DNA from: Paraburkholderia monticola
GTDB lineage: Bacteria > Pseudomonadota > Gammaproteobacteria > Burkholderiales > Burkholderiaceae
DNA: 64,000 nucleotides
Assembly: GCF_001580545.1 (NCBI RefSeq)
Contig: NZ_LRBG01000039.1
Location: forward strand, 682,001 to 746,000
Reading direction: 5' to 3'
Positions 37,304 through 46,582 of the stretch are shown here, in pieces. Every line of letters starts with the position of its first letter. Within the stretch, counting starts at the first letter, position 1. Made by a program: the position numbers and the translations under genes. The notes under the pieces are model-generated. The model was given only the letters and a program-made list of their open reading frames with translations. It was not told the origin of the DNA and searched no databases.

Positions 37304-38607
37304 GCAACGACACCCTTTCCACCGAAGGCACCGTGGCAGCCGCGAAAGCACCGCTGACGGCGACCAGCAAGGACCTGCTCAATCTCGCGCAACTGCGCGC
37401 TTTCCGGCTCGTCGCCGATATGGGCAGCGCGACGCGCGCGGCGGCCGCGCTGTTTCGCGCGCAGTCGGCGGTCACGCGTTCCGTGCAGGAGCTCGAGTCG
37501 GCACTCGGCGTGCCGCTGTTCGATCGTGGTCCTTCGGGCATGCTGCCCACGCCGGTCGGCCGCGCGGTGCTGCATCGCTGCGAACGGATCTTCGCGGAAC
37601 TCGAAGAACTCGCGCAATGGTGCGCGGCGCGCCAGACGCGGCGCCGGCCCGTCGCGGAAGGCGCATTGCCCGCCTATCTGCTCAACACGCGACGGCTGCA
37701 ACTGTTGGTGGCGCTCGCGCGGCATCGGCACATGCCGAGCGCGGCGAAAACCTTCGGCATCAGCCAGCCCGCGGTGAGCACCGCGATTCGCGTGCTAGAG
37801 AGCGGCTCGGGTCTGAGCCTGTTCCATCGCAGCCCGCGCGGCATTCTGCTGACGGCCGAGGGCGAAACGTTCCTGCTGCACGTGCGCCGCGCGCTGAACG
37901 AACTGCGGCATGTCCCCGACGATATCGCCGCGTTGCACGGCAAGATTCAGGGCTCGGTGACGGTCGGCGCGTTGCCGCTCGGCCGCACGCTGATCCTGCC
38001 GAAAGCGATCGCGCGGATGACCTCGGAGAATCCGGGCGTGCGCGTGGTCACCGACGAAAGCGCCTACGAGACGCTCGTCGCCGGCCTGCGTGCGGGTGAC
38101 ATCGACTTCATTCTCGGCGCGCTGCGCGACAACGACGCGACGAGCGGCCTGAAAAACGAGCGGCTGATGTCCGAAGACATGGTGGTGCTGGTACGCCGCG
38201 ATCATCCGCTGACTCACGCGCGCGATCTGACCATCATGGGATTGCGCGACGCGCAGTGGATTCTGCCGCGCAGCAATGCGCCCGCGCGCGCGCTGTTCGA
38301 AGCGCAATTCAAGCGGTTGAAGGTGAAGCCGCCGCTGCCGACCGTCGAGACCGCCGACCTCGCGGTGATTCGCGGTCTGCTGCTCGGCACCGACATGGCG
38401 GCTGCCTTGTCGGCGCAGCAATTGCATCACGAGATTCAGTCCGGGCAACTGGCGGTGCTCGACGTGCCGCTGCACAACACGCGGCGCGATATCGGCCTGA
38501 CGATGCGCGCGGCGGGCACGCCTTCGCCGGCGGCGCGCGCGTTGATCGATGCGATCCGGCTGTCGGTCGTCGATGTGACGCGCACGGTCAGCATCGGCGC
38601 GGCCTGA
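37300..38607 (+). CDS. LysR-family regulator with two tandem DNA-binding domains
   Basis: A 435-residue protein, about 130 residues longer than a usual LysR. Two separate LysR winged helices are visible: residues 28-87 (L-N-L-A-Q-L-R-A-F-R-L-V-A ... Q-S-A-V-T-R-S-V) and residues 130-189 (R-R-L-Q-L-L-V-A-L-A ... Q-P-A-V-S-T-A-I-R-V-L). A Pro/Arg-rich linker joins them. The effector-binding domain occupies about residues 210-425. The ATG overlaps the GntR stop, so both regulators are made together. They most likely control ligBA jointly. Confidence 0.9.
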   Translation: MSNDTLSTEGTVAAAKAPLTATSKDLLNLAQLRAFRLVADMGSATRAAAALFRAQSAVTRSVQELESALGVPLFDRGPSGMLPTPVGRAVLHRCERIFAELEELAQWCAARQTRRRPVAEGALPAYLLNTRRLQLLVALARHRHMPSAAKTFGISQPAVSTAIRVLESGSGLSLFHRSPRGILLTAEGETFLLHVRRALNELRHVPDDIAALHGKIQGSVTVGALPLGRTLILPKAIARMTSENPGVRVVTDESAYETLVAGLRAGDIDFILGALRDNDATSGLKNERLMSEDMVVLVRRDHPLTHARDLTIMGLRDAQWILPRSNAPARALFEAQFKRLKVKPPLPTVETADLAVIRGLLLGTDMAAALSAQQLHHEIQSGQLAVLDVPLHNTRRDIGLTMRAAGTPSPAARALIDAIRLSVVDVTRTVSIGAA

Positions 38608-38629
38608 AATCCGCACTTGATTAGTTCGC

Positions 38630-38835
38630 TTAACTATTTTCGCCCGGGTCCGGCAGGCCGTCGAAAAACGCGCGCCAGTCGAACGGTGTCGACAAAGTAC
38701 CGTAGTCGATCCCGCCCGCCTCCATCGCACCGACCACGCTGTCCTGCAAGCGCGCGGACGCCTCGCTCATGAACGGCGTGATGCCTGCTTCTCGCAGCGT
38801 CTGCGGATGCGCGTCAGATCGCTCATGCATGCCAT
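38630..38835 (-). pseudogene. Short degenerate ORF, possibly a ParD-like antitoxin remnant
   Basis: An AAGGAG site stands before an ATG at 38835, but that frame stops after 22 codons. A shifted frame covers 38630-38830 and ends P-F-D-W-R-A-F-F-D-G-L, which resembles the P-F-D-F-x-A-F tail of ParD-type antitoxins, preceded by an L-Q-D-S-V-V-G-A-M-E-A-G helix. A frameshift in an old antitoxin gene would explain both. No toxin gene is adjacent. Low confidence; it may also be noncoding. Confidence 0.3.
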
Positions 38836-39126
38836 TGCGCAGTCTCCTTGTGCGAGCCTTGTGCCTCTTTCGCGAGTCTACTTGCTTTGTAAAAGCACAA
38901 GGAATTCGCGCGACGAACTTTCTTCATCAACCTGCTAAGACGCGCACCGCGTTGGAGCGCCGCGCAAGGAATCGTGCCAGCTTCGGCGCAAGCCGCATGC
39001 GGAAACAGCATGGCGAATGACGTGCAAATGACACATCGCGCTATCACCTGTCACGACATTTCTCCGACAATAGAGGTCGCGCGGACCTTGCCCGGCCGCG
39101 CCTCAACGACACCCGGAGAAGATGCA

Positions 39127-39723
39127 ATGAACAAACGCCAATTCCTGAGCAGCGCCGCACTGCTGGGCGCGGCAGTCGCGCCAGCCTTCGGCGCGAAGCG
39201 CGAGCATGCGGAATGCGCGCCCTCGCCAGTTATCCTCACTATCTCCGGCGCGATCAAGCACAGTAATCGCGGCCCGCTCAATCCGGCCTTCGATCAATTG
39301 CTGGCGAAACATCAGGTGAAGTTTTCGCAAGCGTATGGCATCGACCTGCCGTTGCTCGCGAGCATGAAGACCGTGACGATCCATCCGACGATCGAATACG
39401 ATGCGCATCTGCATACGTTCAGCGGACCGCTGCTCACCGACGTGCTCGCGCATGTCGGCGCGCCCGAAGCCGGCGACACGCAAATCGTCATGCATGCGGT
39501 GGATGGCTATGCGGTGATGACGACACTCGACAAAGTCCGCGAGTATCGCTTCATCGTCGCGACGCAGATGGACGGCAAGCCGCTGCCGCTCGGCGGCCTG
39601 GGGCCGTTATGGGCGATCTTCGACGCGGACCAGATTCCCGAGCTCGCCGCCAAGCCGCTGAAGGACCGCTTCGAATTGTCGCCGTGGGGCTTGTATCACA
39701 TGCAGATCACGCAGGCGTCATAG
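39127..39723 (+). CDS. Exported molybdopterin-binding oxidoreductase-domain protein
   Basis: A 198-residue protein with a signal peptide ending A-F-G-A (about residue 24) and one sulfite-oxidase-like molybdopterin domain, recognised by L-T-I-S-G-A-I, F-S-G-P-L-L-T-D-V-L and G-G-L-G-P-L-W-A-I. GGAGAAG precedes the ATG. Short stand-alone forms of this domain are common in Burkholderiales; I see no Cys in the position of the sulfite oxidase Mo ligand, so enzymatic activity is doubtful. It is convergent with the TPR gene, with stops adjoining. Confidence 0.75.
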   Translation: MNKRQFLSSAALLGAAVAPAFGAKREHAECAPSPVILTISGAIKHSNRGPLNPAFDQLLAKHQVKFSQAYGIDLPLLASMKTVTIHPTIEYDAHLHTFSGPLLTDVLAHVGAPEAGDTQIVMHAVDGYAVMTTLDKVREYRFIVATQMDGKPLPLGGLGPLWAIFDADQIPELAAKPLKDRFELSPWGLYHMQITQAS

Positions 39724-41859
39724 TCATAGCGCGCCGCCGAATTGCTCGAGGCAGGCCTGCTGCACACGCTCGACCGAGTTCGCCCAATCCTCGCCCGGCC
39801 CACGCCGGAACAGACGCAGCGTGTGCGGATACCACGGCGAATCGTCGCGCTGATGCATCCAGCGCCAATCGACGTCTCGTTCGGGCAGCATCACCCAGCA
39901 GGGCTTGCCGAGCGACGCGGCCAGATGCGCGATCGACGTGTCGACGCAGATCACCAGATCGAGTTGCGCGACGATCGCCGCGCTGTCCGCGAAGTCGCTC
40001 ACGCGCCCACCGAGATCGAGCAGCGGCTGCGCGAGCGGCGGATTGCGCGCTTCGTCCTCGCCCTGGCCCTTCTGCAAGCTAACGAAGTTCAGGCCCGGCA
40101 CGTCCCATAGCGGCGCGAGCGCGGCGAGCGAAGGCAGCGAGCGATTCGCGTCGTTATGGTGCTTCGCGTTGCCCTTCCAGACCAGCCCGACCTTACGGCC
40201 GGGCGGCAGCGCGTCGAGCGCGGGGCGCCAGCGCTCGACGAGCGCGGGATCGGCGCTCAATCGCGCAGGGCGCGGAATCGTATCGACCGTCGTGTGTAGA
40301 TGCAACGGCACGCTCAACAAACTGGTCCAGCAATCGAACGTCGCGGCGCGCGTGAGCGCCCCGTTGTGGTCGCGCACGGCGTCGACGCCATCCACCATCG
40401 CGATCAGCCGATGCAATGGCGGCATGCACGCAAACTCGATACGCGCCGCCCCCAGCGCCTTCAGCAACGGAATATAGCGGCTGAATTGCAGCATGTCGCC
40501 GAGCCCGTCTTCCTGCCACAGCAGCACGGACTTGCCCGCAAGCGGCTCACCCAGCCATTGCGGACAACCGAGCATCTCCTTCGACTTTCGATGAATGAAA
40601 TGGGGTTGCTCATAGCGGCTTTCATAAAGCGGCCAGCCCTCGTCGAAGCGGCCGAGGCCCAGCAGCAACACGCCAAGACTGAAACGCGCCTCGCCATAAT
40701 CGGGCTTTAAGGCAAGCGCCTGCCGATACGCGCTTTCCGCCTCGGCAAAGCGCCCGAGTTGGGTCAGCGCGTTGGCAATGTTCGAATGCGGCTCGGCGAG
40801 TTGCGGCGACACCGCGAGTGCCTGTCGGAACGCGTCGAGCGCTTCCGGAAAACGCTCGAGCACGCGCAGCACGCAACCGAGATTGTTGTGCGCATGGGCA
40901 AGATCCGGCTGGCAGCGAATCGCGTCGCGGTAAGCCTGCTCGGCTTGCGCGAAACGTTCCTGCCTGAACAGCGCGACGCCGAGGTTGTAATGCGCCTGGG
41001 CATAATCCGCCCGATGCACGAGCGCTTCGCGGTACGCCGCCTCGGCCTCGCTCACCCGATCGAGATCGATGAGCAGCGCGCCGAGATTGAGATGCGCTTC
41101 GGCGTAGTCGGGCCGGATCTTGATCGCAAGTTGGAAAGCCAGTTCCGCTTCCGCGGGACGCTGGGTCGCCTTCAGCACACTGCCGAAGTTATTCAGCGCT
41201 TCCGGGTACTGTGGCTTCAGCGTCAGCGCCTCGCGATACGCGGCGTCCGCTTCCGCGAGCCGGCCCAGTTCCATCAGCACGGTGCCGAGGTTGTTGTGCA
41301 GTTCGGCGTGGCCGGGCAAGCCGCGCAGCGCATGACGATAAGCCACTTCCGCTTCCTGCGGACGGTGCAGCTCGCGCAGCACGATGCCGTGGTTGTAATG
41401 CGCTTCGGCGTGATCGGGGCGAATCGTCACCGACTGCCGATACGCCGCCTCGGCTTCGACGTGGCGGCCGAGCCCGTACAGCACGTTGCCGAGTTGAAGA
41501 TGCGCGTTCGCGTCGAGCGGACGCAGCGACAACAGTTGCCGATACGTCGATTTCGCGGCCGACAGCCGGCCGAGCGATCTGAATAGCGAGCCGAGACTCG
41601 CGTAGACCTCCGCGTAGTCCGGCTTCAGATACACGCACTGACGCCAATGGTTCTCCGCGTCCGCCCACCGACACAGCGCGAACGAACACGCGCCGGCAAT
41701 TTTCAACGCATCGGCGCGTTGATCGATCGGCAACGTGGAATCTTCGAGCAGCGGCGCGACGAGCGGCAAGGCATCGGCGAACTGCCCGGCCGCACATAAC
41801 GACACGGCCCGCTGGTTGATGTCGGCGGTCGAAGTTGCGGGCGTCTGCGTGAGTGTCAT
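39724..41859 (-). CDS. Large TPR protein with glycosyltransferase-like C-terminus
   Basis: About 711 residues. At least ten TPR units run from about residue 30 to 420, each with the A-x-x-x-L-G-x-x-L ... A-x-x-x-Y-R-x-A-L pattern. The C-terminal third (about 440-700) has W-Q-E-D-G-L-G-D, V-G-L-V-W-K-G-N and L-D-L-V-I-C-V-D-T-S-I-A-H-L-A, similar to GT9 (heptosyltransferase-like) or O-GlcNAc-transferase-like folds. The protein might glycosylate proteins or envelope components. Start chosen at 41859, dropping 14 basic residues; both are possible. Monocistronic. Confidence 0.85.
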   Translation of the reverse strand: MTLTQTPATSTADINQRAVSLCAAGQFADALPLVAPLLEDSTLPIDQRADALKIAGACSFALCRWADAENHWRQCVYLKPDYAEVYASLGSLFRSLGRLSAAKSTYRQLLSLRPLDANAHLQLGNVLYGLGRHVEAEAAYRQSVTIRPDHAEAHYNHGIVLRELHRPQEAEVAYRHALRGLPGHAELHNNLGTVLMELGRLAEADAAYREALTLKPQYPEALNNFGSVLKATQRPAEAELAFQLAIKIRPDYAEAHLNLGALLIDLDRVSEAEAAYREALVHRADYAQAHYNLGVALFRQERFAQAEQAYRDAIRCQPDLAHAHNNLGCVLRVLERFPEALDAFRQALAVSPQLAEPHSNIANALTQLGRFAEAESAYRQALALKPDYGEARFSLGVLLLGLGRFDEGWPLYESRYEQPHFIHRKSKEMLGCPQWLGEPLAGKSVLLWQEDGLGDMLQFSRYIPLLKALGAARIEFACMPPLHRLIAMVDGVDAVRDHNGALTRAATFDCWTSLLSVPLHLHTTVDTIPRPARLSADPALVERWRPALDALPPGRKVGLVWKGNAKHHNDANRSLPSLAALAPLWDVPGLNFVSLQKGQGEDEARNPPLAQPLLDLGGRVSDFADSAAIVAQLDLVICVDTSIAHLAASLGKPCWVMLPERDVDWRWMHQRDDSPWYPHTLRLFRRGPGEDWANSVERVQQACLEQFGGAL

Positions 41860-42039
41860 GGGTCGTGGCGATGTTTCAGCGCGCACCTTGCGCGATTTCA
41901 CAGCATAAGTGAATCGCCTTGAACCCAGCGCCTCGAAATAAGCGCATTTTCGCCGTCTAATCTCCTGCTATACCGATCATTACGAATGAAAGGATCGCCC
42001 GGTGATGCTAGAATCGCGCCCGTCTTTTCTTCGACCATC

Positions 42040-42441
42040 ATGACTCGACGTTCGCGCAATCACCTGACCGCATGGCTTGGCCTCGTCGCCATGTGGCTCG
42101 TCGTGTTCGCGCCGCTCGTGAGTCAGTTGCTCGATGCGGGCCGCGCCCACGAGCCGATCGCCGCGCTGTGTTCGGCGCTTCATCCGGCCGGCGCGAGCGA
42201 TGCGAGCGTCGTCGCTCGAACCAGTCCCGCGCCCGTGCATCTGAGCCACGACGATGCATTCGGCGCCTGCGGCTACTGTCATCTGCTTGAACATCACGTC
42301 GCCATACCGACGCTCGCGGCCGTCGAGCCGCCGGCCGCGCTGCTGCTAACCGGCACCGCGCCGCCCACGCTGTCCACCCGCTTCACGCCGCTTGGCGCGT
42401 TCCCGTCGGGACGTCCACGCGCCCCGCCTGTCGTTTCCTGA
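42040..42441 (+). CDS. DUF2946 family membrane protein
   Basis: A 133-residue protein with an N-terminal membrane segment (W-L-G-L-V-A-M-W-L-V-V-F-A-P) and the family motif A-C-G-Y-C-H-L-L-E-H-H, a Cys/His set suited to metal binding. I start at 42040 because the upstream codons do not fit the family. It lies directly before a TonB-dependent receptor, a common arrangement in which DUF2946 genes occur in metal-uptake or copper-related operons. The metal is not determined. Confidence 0.8.
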   Translation: MTRRSRNHLTAWLGLVAMWLVVFAPLVSQLLDAGRAHEPIAALCSALHPAGASDASVVARTSPAPVHLSHDDAFGACGYCHLLEHHVAIPTLAAVEPPAALLLTGTAPPTLSTRFTPLGAFPSGRPRAPPVVS

Positions 42442-42523
42442 TCGCTGTCGGTCCTGATCGTGCCTTCGTCGCTGATGTCGACGAGGCCTGCGATCGCCTG
42501 CTCAATGCATCGAGGAAACGCTC

Positions 42524-44875
42524 ATGTTCAACTTCGCGCTGCGAAGGCTGTCTTTTTGCGTCCGCCGTGACGCTGTCTTTTCCGTTCGTTGGCCCGCGCT
42601 CGTGCCTTCGGTTTTGCCTGCTCTCGTGCCGGCTTTCCTCGCACCACAGGCGCATGCCGACGACGCTACGCTGCCCGCCATCAGCGTCAATGCGAGCGCA
42701 AGCCCGAGCGCCGCGCCGGGCGCCGTCGACCCGAACCTCCCCGCCTCCATCGAAACCGTTACGCGCGATCAGTTCGCGAACTGGAACGTCGTCAACACCG
42801 AGGACGTGCTCAAGTACATGCCAAATCTGGCGGTGCGCAAGCGCTTTATCGGCGACCTGAATTCGATCATCGCGGTGCGCGGCACCAGCAATACGCAGAG
42901 CGCGCGCGGCCTCGTCTATGCGGACGGTCTGCTGCTGAGCAACCTGCTCGGCAATAGCTATTCGTTTCCGCCGCGCTGGTCGATGGTGTATCCCGAGGAA
43001 ATCCAGCAGGTCGACGTGATCTACGGCCCGTTCTCCGCGCTGTATCCGGGCAATTCGCTCGGCGCGACCGTGCTGATCAGCACGCGCATGCCGAAGCAGT
43101 TCGAAGCGAACGCCGATGTGAAGGCGTTCACGCAGCACTTCAGCCTGTTCGGCGTGAACCAGAGTTTCAACGGCAGCGAAGCGAGCGCGTCGATTGGGGA
43201 TCGGGTCGGCAAGTTCTCTTACCTGCTCGGCGTCAATCATCTCGAGAACACGAGTCAGCCGCTGCAATTCGCGACGCTCGCACAATCGACCACCCCCGCG
43301 AAGACGGGTGACACGCCCGTCACCGGCGCCTATTTCTACAACAACCAGACCAATACGCCGACAGCCGTGCTCGGCGTGAACGGTGAAGGTATCGAGCACA
43401 CAGTACAGGATCAGTTCAAGCTGAAATTGCAGTACGACTTCACGCCGACACTGCAGGGCAGCTTCACACTCGGCTACTGGCACCAGACGTACAACAGCGA
43501 AACCTCGACGTTCCTGCGCGATGCGGACGGCAACCCCGTGTATAGCGGCAACGTGTCGATCGGCGGCTATCACTACACGATTCCGGCGGCCGCGTTTGCG
43601 CCGAGTCTCGGGCATAGCGAGAACTGGCTCTACGGCATGTCGCTGAAAACGCGCAATGCGACCGGCTGGAACGGCGAGGCGATCGCATCGTATTACGACA
43701 TCGGCAATAGCGTCGCGCGCACTGCGAGTGCCGGCGGCCCGGGCAATGGTCCCGGCACGCTGCTGTTCGGCGACGGCACCGGATGGAAAACGCTGGACCT
43801 GCGCGGCACCTATACGCCAGAAACCCAGCAAGCTGGCGTCGGCAACCATGCGCTGAGCTTCGGCTACCACTACGACAACTACTTCGTCGACAACCAGACT
43901 TACAACACGCTGAACTGGCGCGACGGCGATGTGACCTCGTTCGCCAACGCCTTCACCGGCAAGACGCAAACGCAGGCCCTTTACGCGCAGGACGCGTGGC
44001 GCTTTCTGCCGCGCTGGAAGTTCGTGTACGGCGTGCGCTATGAAGACTGGCAGGCCTACGATGGCGCGCAGTCGCTGCCGGGCGCGACCATCGCGTACAG
44101 CGATGCGAGCCAGCGCCACTTTTCGCCGAAGGCGTCGCTATCGTTCGATGTCAGCGACGATCTGACTTTGCGCGCGTCGATCGGCCGCGCTTATCGCTTT
44201 CCGACCGCGAGCGAACTGTTCCAGGGGCAAATCAATGGCTCCGTGATCGTCAACAACAATCCGCATCTGCAGCCCGAAGACGATCTGTCGAAAGAGCTGA
44301 GCGCCGAATGGGCGCACTGGAATGGCGTGTTCCGCCTCTCGCTGTTTCAGGACGACGTGAAGAACACGATCTTCAGTCAGACCGACACCACGGTGATTCC
44401 GAACGTGACGAACTTCCAGAACATCGGCAAGGTCCGCTCGCGCGGCGTCGAAACGAGCTATTCGGGCGAGGACGTGTTCGTGCGCGGACTCGATCTGCTC
44501 GCGAGCGTCGCCTACACGCAGTCGAAGATCCTCGAGAATGCGCAGAACCCGGCCTCGGTCGGCAAGTACTTCTACCGCATTCCGCTGTGGCGCGCGAATC
44601 TTGCCGCGACGTATCACTTCGACGCGCGCACCGCGTTGACGCTCGCCGCGCGCTACTCGGGCCGTCAATACAACACGCTGACGAATACCGACACGAACCC
44701 CAACGTGTTCGGCGGCACCAGCACCTACACGGTCGCCGACGCGAAGTTCACGTTCAAGCCGACGAAGCTCAGCGAAATCGGCATCGGCGTCGACAACCTG
44801 TTCGATGCGCGCTACTTCGTCTATCACCCGTATCCGGGCCGCACCTTTTATGTCGAAGCCAGGCTGCGTCTCTGA
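42524..44875 (+). CDS. TonB-dependent outer-membrane receptor
   Basis: A 783-residue receptor. The long signal region ends at A-H-A (about residue 45), followed by the plug domain (about 50-190; I-A-V-R-G-T, Y-G-P-F-S-A-L-Y-P-G-N-S-L-G) and a 22-strand barrel ending in V-E-A-R-L-R-L. It imports a metal complex or other large solute with TonB energy. No transducing N-terminal domain is present. It lies between DUF2946 and PepSY genes, suggesting metal acquisition as one operon. Confidence 0.92.
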   Translation: MFNFALRRLSFCVRRDAVFSVRWPALVPSVLPALVPAFLAPQAHADDATLPAISVNASASPSAAPGAVDPNLPASIETVTRDQFANWNVVNTEDVLKYMPNLAVRKRFIGDLNSIIAVRGTSNTQSARGLVYADGLLLSNLLGNSYSFPPRWSMVYPEEIQQVDVIYGPFSALYPGNSLGATVLISTRMPKQFEANADVKAFTQHFSLFGVNQSFNGSEASASIGDRVGKFSYLLGVNHLENTSQPLQFATLAQSTTPAKTGDTPVTGAYFYNNQTNTPTAVLGVNGEGIEHTVQDQFKLKLQYDFTPTLQGSFTLGYWHQTYNSETSTFLRDADGNPVYSGNVSIGGYHYTIPAAAFAPSLGHSENWLYGMSLKTRNATGWNGEAIASYYDIGNSVARTASAGGPGNGPGTLLFGDGTGWKTLDLRGTYTPETQQAGVGNHALSFGYHYDNYFVDNQTYNTLNWRDGDVTSFANAFTGKTQTQALYAQDAWRFLPRWKFVYGVRYEDWQAYDGAQSLPGATIAYSDASQRHFSPKASLSFDVSDDLTLRASIGRAYRFPTASELFQGQINGSVIVNNNPHLQPEDDLSKELSAEWAHWNGVFRLSLFQDDVKNTIFSQTDTTVIPNVTNFQNIGKVRSRGVETSYSGEDVFVRGLDLLASVAYTQSKILENAQNPASVGKYFYRIPLWRANLAATYHFDARTALTLAARYSGRQYNTLTNTDTNPNVFGGTSTYTVADAKFTFKPTKLSEIGIGVDNLFDARYFVYHPYPGRTFYVEARLRL

Positions 44876-44956
44876 GCGTGACGCAATCCGCAGCCATACC
44901 CAGCAAGCCGCTAATCGCACACCAACCATCGTCCCATTTGTCCCGACGAGGATTTC

Positions 44957-46483
44957 ATGTCCACGACTCAAAGCGCCGAACGCACGCGCGCAAAGACCAC
45001 GGCCACTTCGGCTCCATCGGCCACCGCAACGGGCGGTCAGGCCCATCCTGGCTATCGAACACTGTGGCGCTGGCATTTTTATGCGGGCCTCTTCGTGATG
45101 CCGTTTCTACTCGTGCTCGCGATCACCGGCACGCTGTACTGCTTTCAGCCGCAGATCGAGCCGCTGCTTTATCGCCAGCAAATGATCGTCGCCCCGCAAG
45201 CCGTACCGCGGCTGCCCGACAACGCGCTGCTCGCGAGAGCGCGCGCGGCGATGCCCTCCGGCGCCGTCGCGACGACCGCCATGATCACGCGCGATTCGCA
45301 ACGCAGCGCCGAGTTCGTGTTTCGGCTGGCGGACGGTAGCCAGCAAAGCGTCTATCTGAATCCGTACAACGGCGATCTGCTGGGCACGCTGAGCGTCGAG
45401 CGTCGCTTGATGCAGGTGGATCGCATGCTTCATCGCAAGCTGCTGCTCGGCAAGCCCGGCGAACTGCTCATGGAACTCGCCGCATGCTGGACACTCGTGA
45501 TGATCGGCACCGGCATTGCCCTATGGTGGCCGCGCGGAAAAACGACTGCACGCGCCGCGCTGTTGCCGCGCCTTACGCTGACAGGGCGTCCGCTGTGGAA
45601 AAGCCTCCACGCGACGATCGGCCTGTGGCTCGCGCTTGGCGCACTCGCGTTCGTATTGACGGGTCTGCCGTGGACCGGCTTGTGGGGCAAGCAGTTCAAG
45701 GCGATCGCGAGCGCGACGAAGCTCGGTGCGCCGCCGGGTGCGTGGGGCGGCCTGCCATTGCGGTCCTCGATGCCGGGAGCGCACGTCTCGCACGACGATC
45801 ACACGAGCGCCTCGGACTCGCCTGCCGAAACAGACTCGATGCCCGGCATGGTGATGGACGATCTGCCGTTGCCGCAGAAGCCGTGGGCCGCGGGCAACTC
45901 GCGCGTGCCTTCTTCCGCGGACGCGGCCGCCGATGCGGCGGACGCCGTTGCGCCACAGTCGCTATCGCTCGGCCATATCGTCGCGCTCGCCGCGTCACTC
46001 GGCATCACCGACGGCTACAGCATCGTGCTGCCAACCACCTCCACCGGCGTCTACGCGCTGTCCTATTTCCCTGCAGATCCGAAAGACGAACGCACGCTCT
46101 ACATCGACCAATACAGCGGCGCGATCCTGAAGGACATTCGATACGGCGATTACGGCGCCATCGCGAAGGCCGTCTCGTACGGCACGTCGTTGCATATGGG
46201 GCGCTACTTCGGCTTGGCGAACCAGCTCCTGTGCGCAGCCATTTCGCTCGGCCTCGCCGCGCTGGCGGTGACCGGCTTCGTGATGTGGTGGAAGCGTCGG
46301 CCGTCACGCTCGCTCGGCGCGCCATCGCGCGAGCGCGCCGCGCCGCCGATGCGCAGCTGGAAAACCGGTCTCGTTCTGCTCGGCGCCGTTTTTCCCCTGA
46401 TGGGCGTGACGCTCGTCGCGGTGTGGCTGCTCGACCGGCTGGTTTTCGGGCGGGCGTCGCGGACAGAACTGAACAATCTCTGA
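44957..46483 (+). CDS. PepSY-associated TM-helix protein (reductase-like)
   Basis: A 508-residue inner-membrane protein with four main membrane helices, the first at W-H-F-Y-A-G-L-F-V-M-P-F. PepSY domains are in the periplasmic loops (about 60-150 and 340-410, with L-Y-I-D-Q-Y-S-G-A-I-L). A His/Met/Asp-rich insert (H-D-D-H-T-S, then D-S-M-P-G-M) in the middle could bind metal. Such proteins act with TonB receptors, probably reducing iron or copper complexes in the periplasm. GAGG stands ahead of the ATG. It is the last gene of the DUF2946-receptor-PepSY block. Confidence 0.85.
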   Translation: MSTTQSAERTRAKTTATSAPSATATGGQAHPGYRTLWRWHFYAGLFVMPFLLVLAITGTLYCFQPQIEPLLYRQQMIVAPQAVPRLPDNALLARARAAMPSGAVATTAMITRDSQRSAEFVFRLADGSQQSVYLNPYNGDLLGTLSVERRLMQVDRMLHRKLLLGKPGELLMELAACWTLVMIGTGIALWWPRGKTTARAALLPRLTLTGRPLWKSLHATIGLWLALGALAFVLTGLPWTGLWGKQFKAIASATKLGAPPGAWGGLPLRSSMPGAHVSHDDHTSASDSPAETDSMPGMVMDDLPLPQKPWAAGNSRVPSSADAAADAADAVAPQSLSLGHIVALAASLGITDGYSIVLPTTSTGVYALSYFPADPKDERTLYIDQYSGAILKDIRYGDYGAIAKAVSYGTSLHMGRYFGLANQLLCAAISLGLAALAVTGFVMWWKRRPSRSLGAPSRERAAPPMRSWKTGLVLLGAVFPLMGVTLVAVWLLDRLVFGRASRTELNNL

Positions 46484-46553
46484 AATGGGGTCGAGCCGTA
46501 TCGCACCGCTTGCGTTGTCCGATCATTTACGCTACATTTTGCTCGTTTATGAT

Positions 46554-46570
46554 CGTTTTGCAGCAAAACG
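46554..46570. promoter_or_regulatory. Dyad upstream of the DeoR gene
   Basis: CGTTTTGC-A-GCAAAACG is a perfect inverted repeat ending 12 bases before the DeoR ATG. TTTTGC is repeated once upstream (about 46537). Position suggests an autoregulatory operator. Confidence 0.5.
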
Positions 46571-46582
46571 GAGACGAGGACC

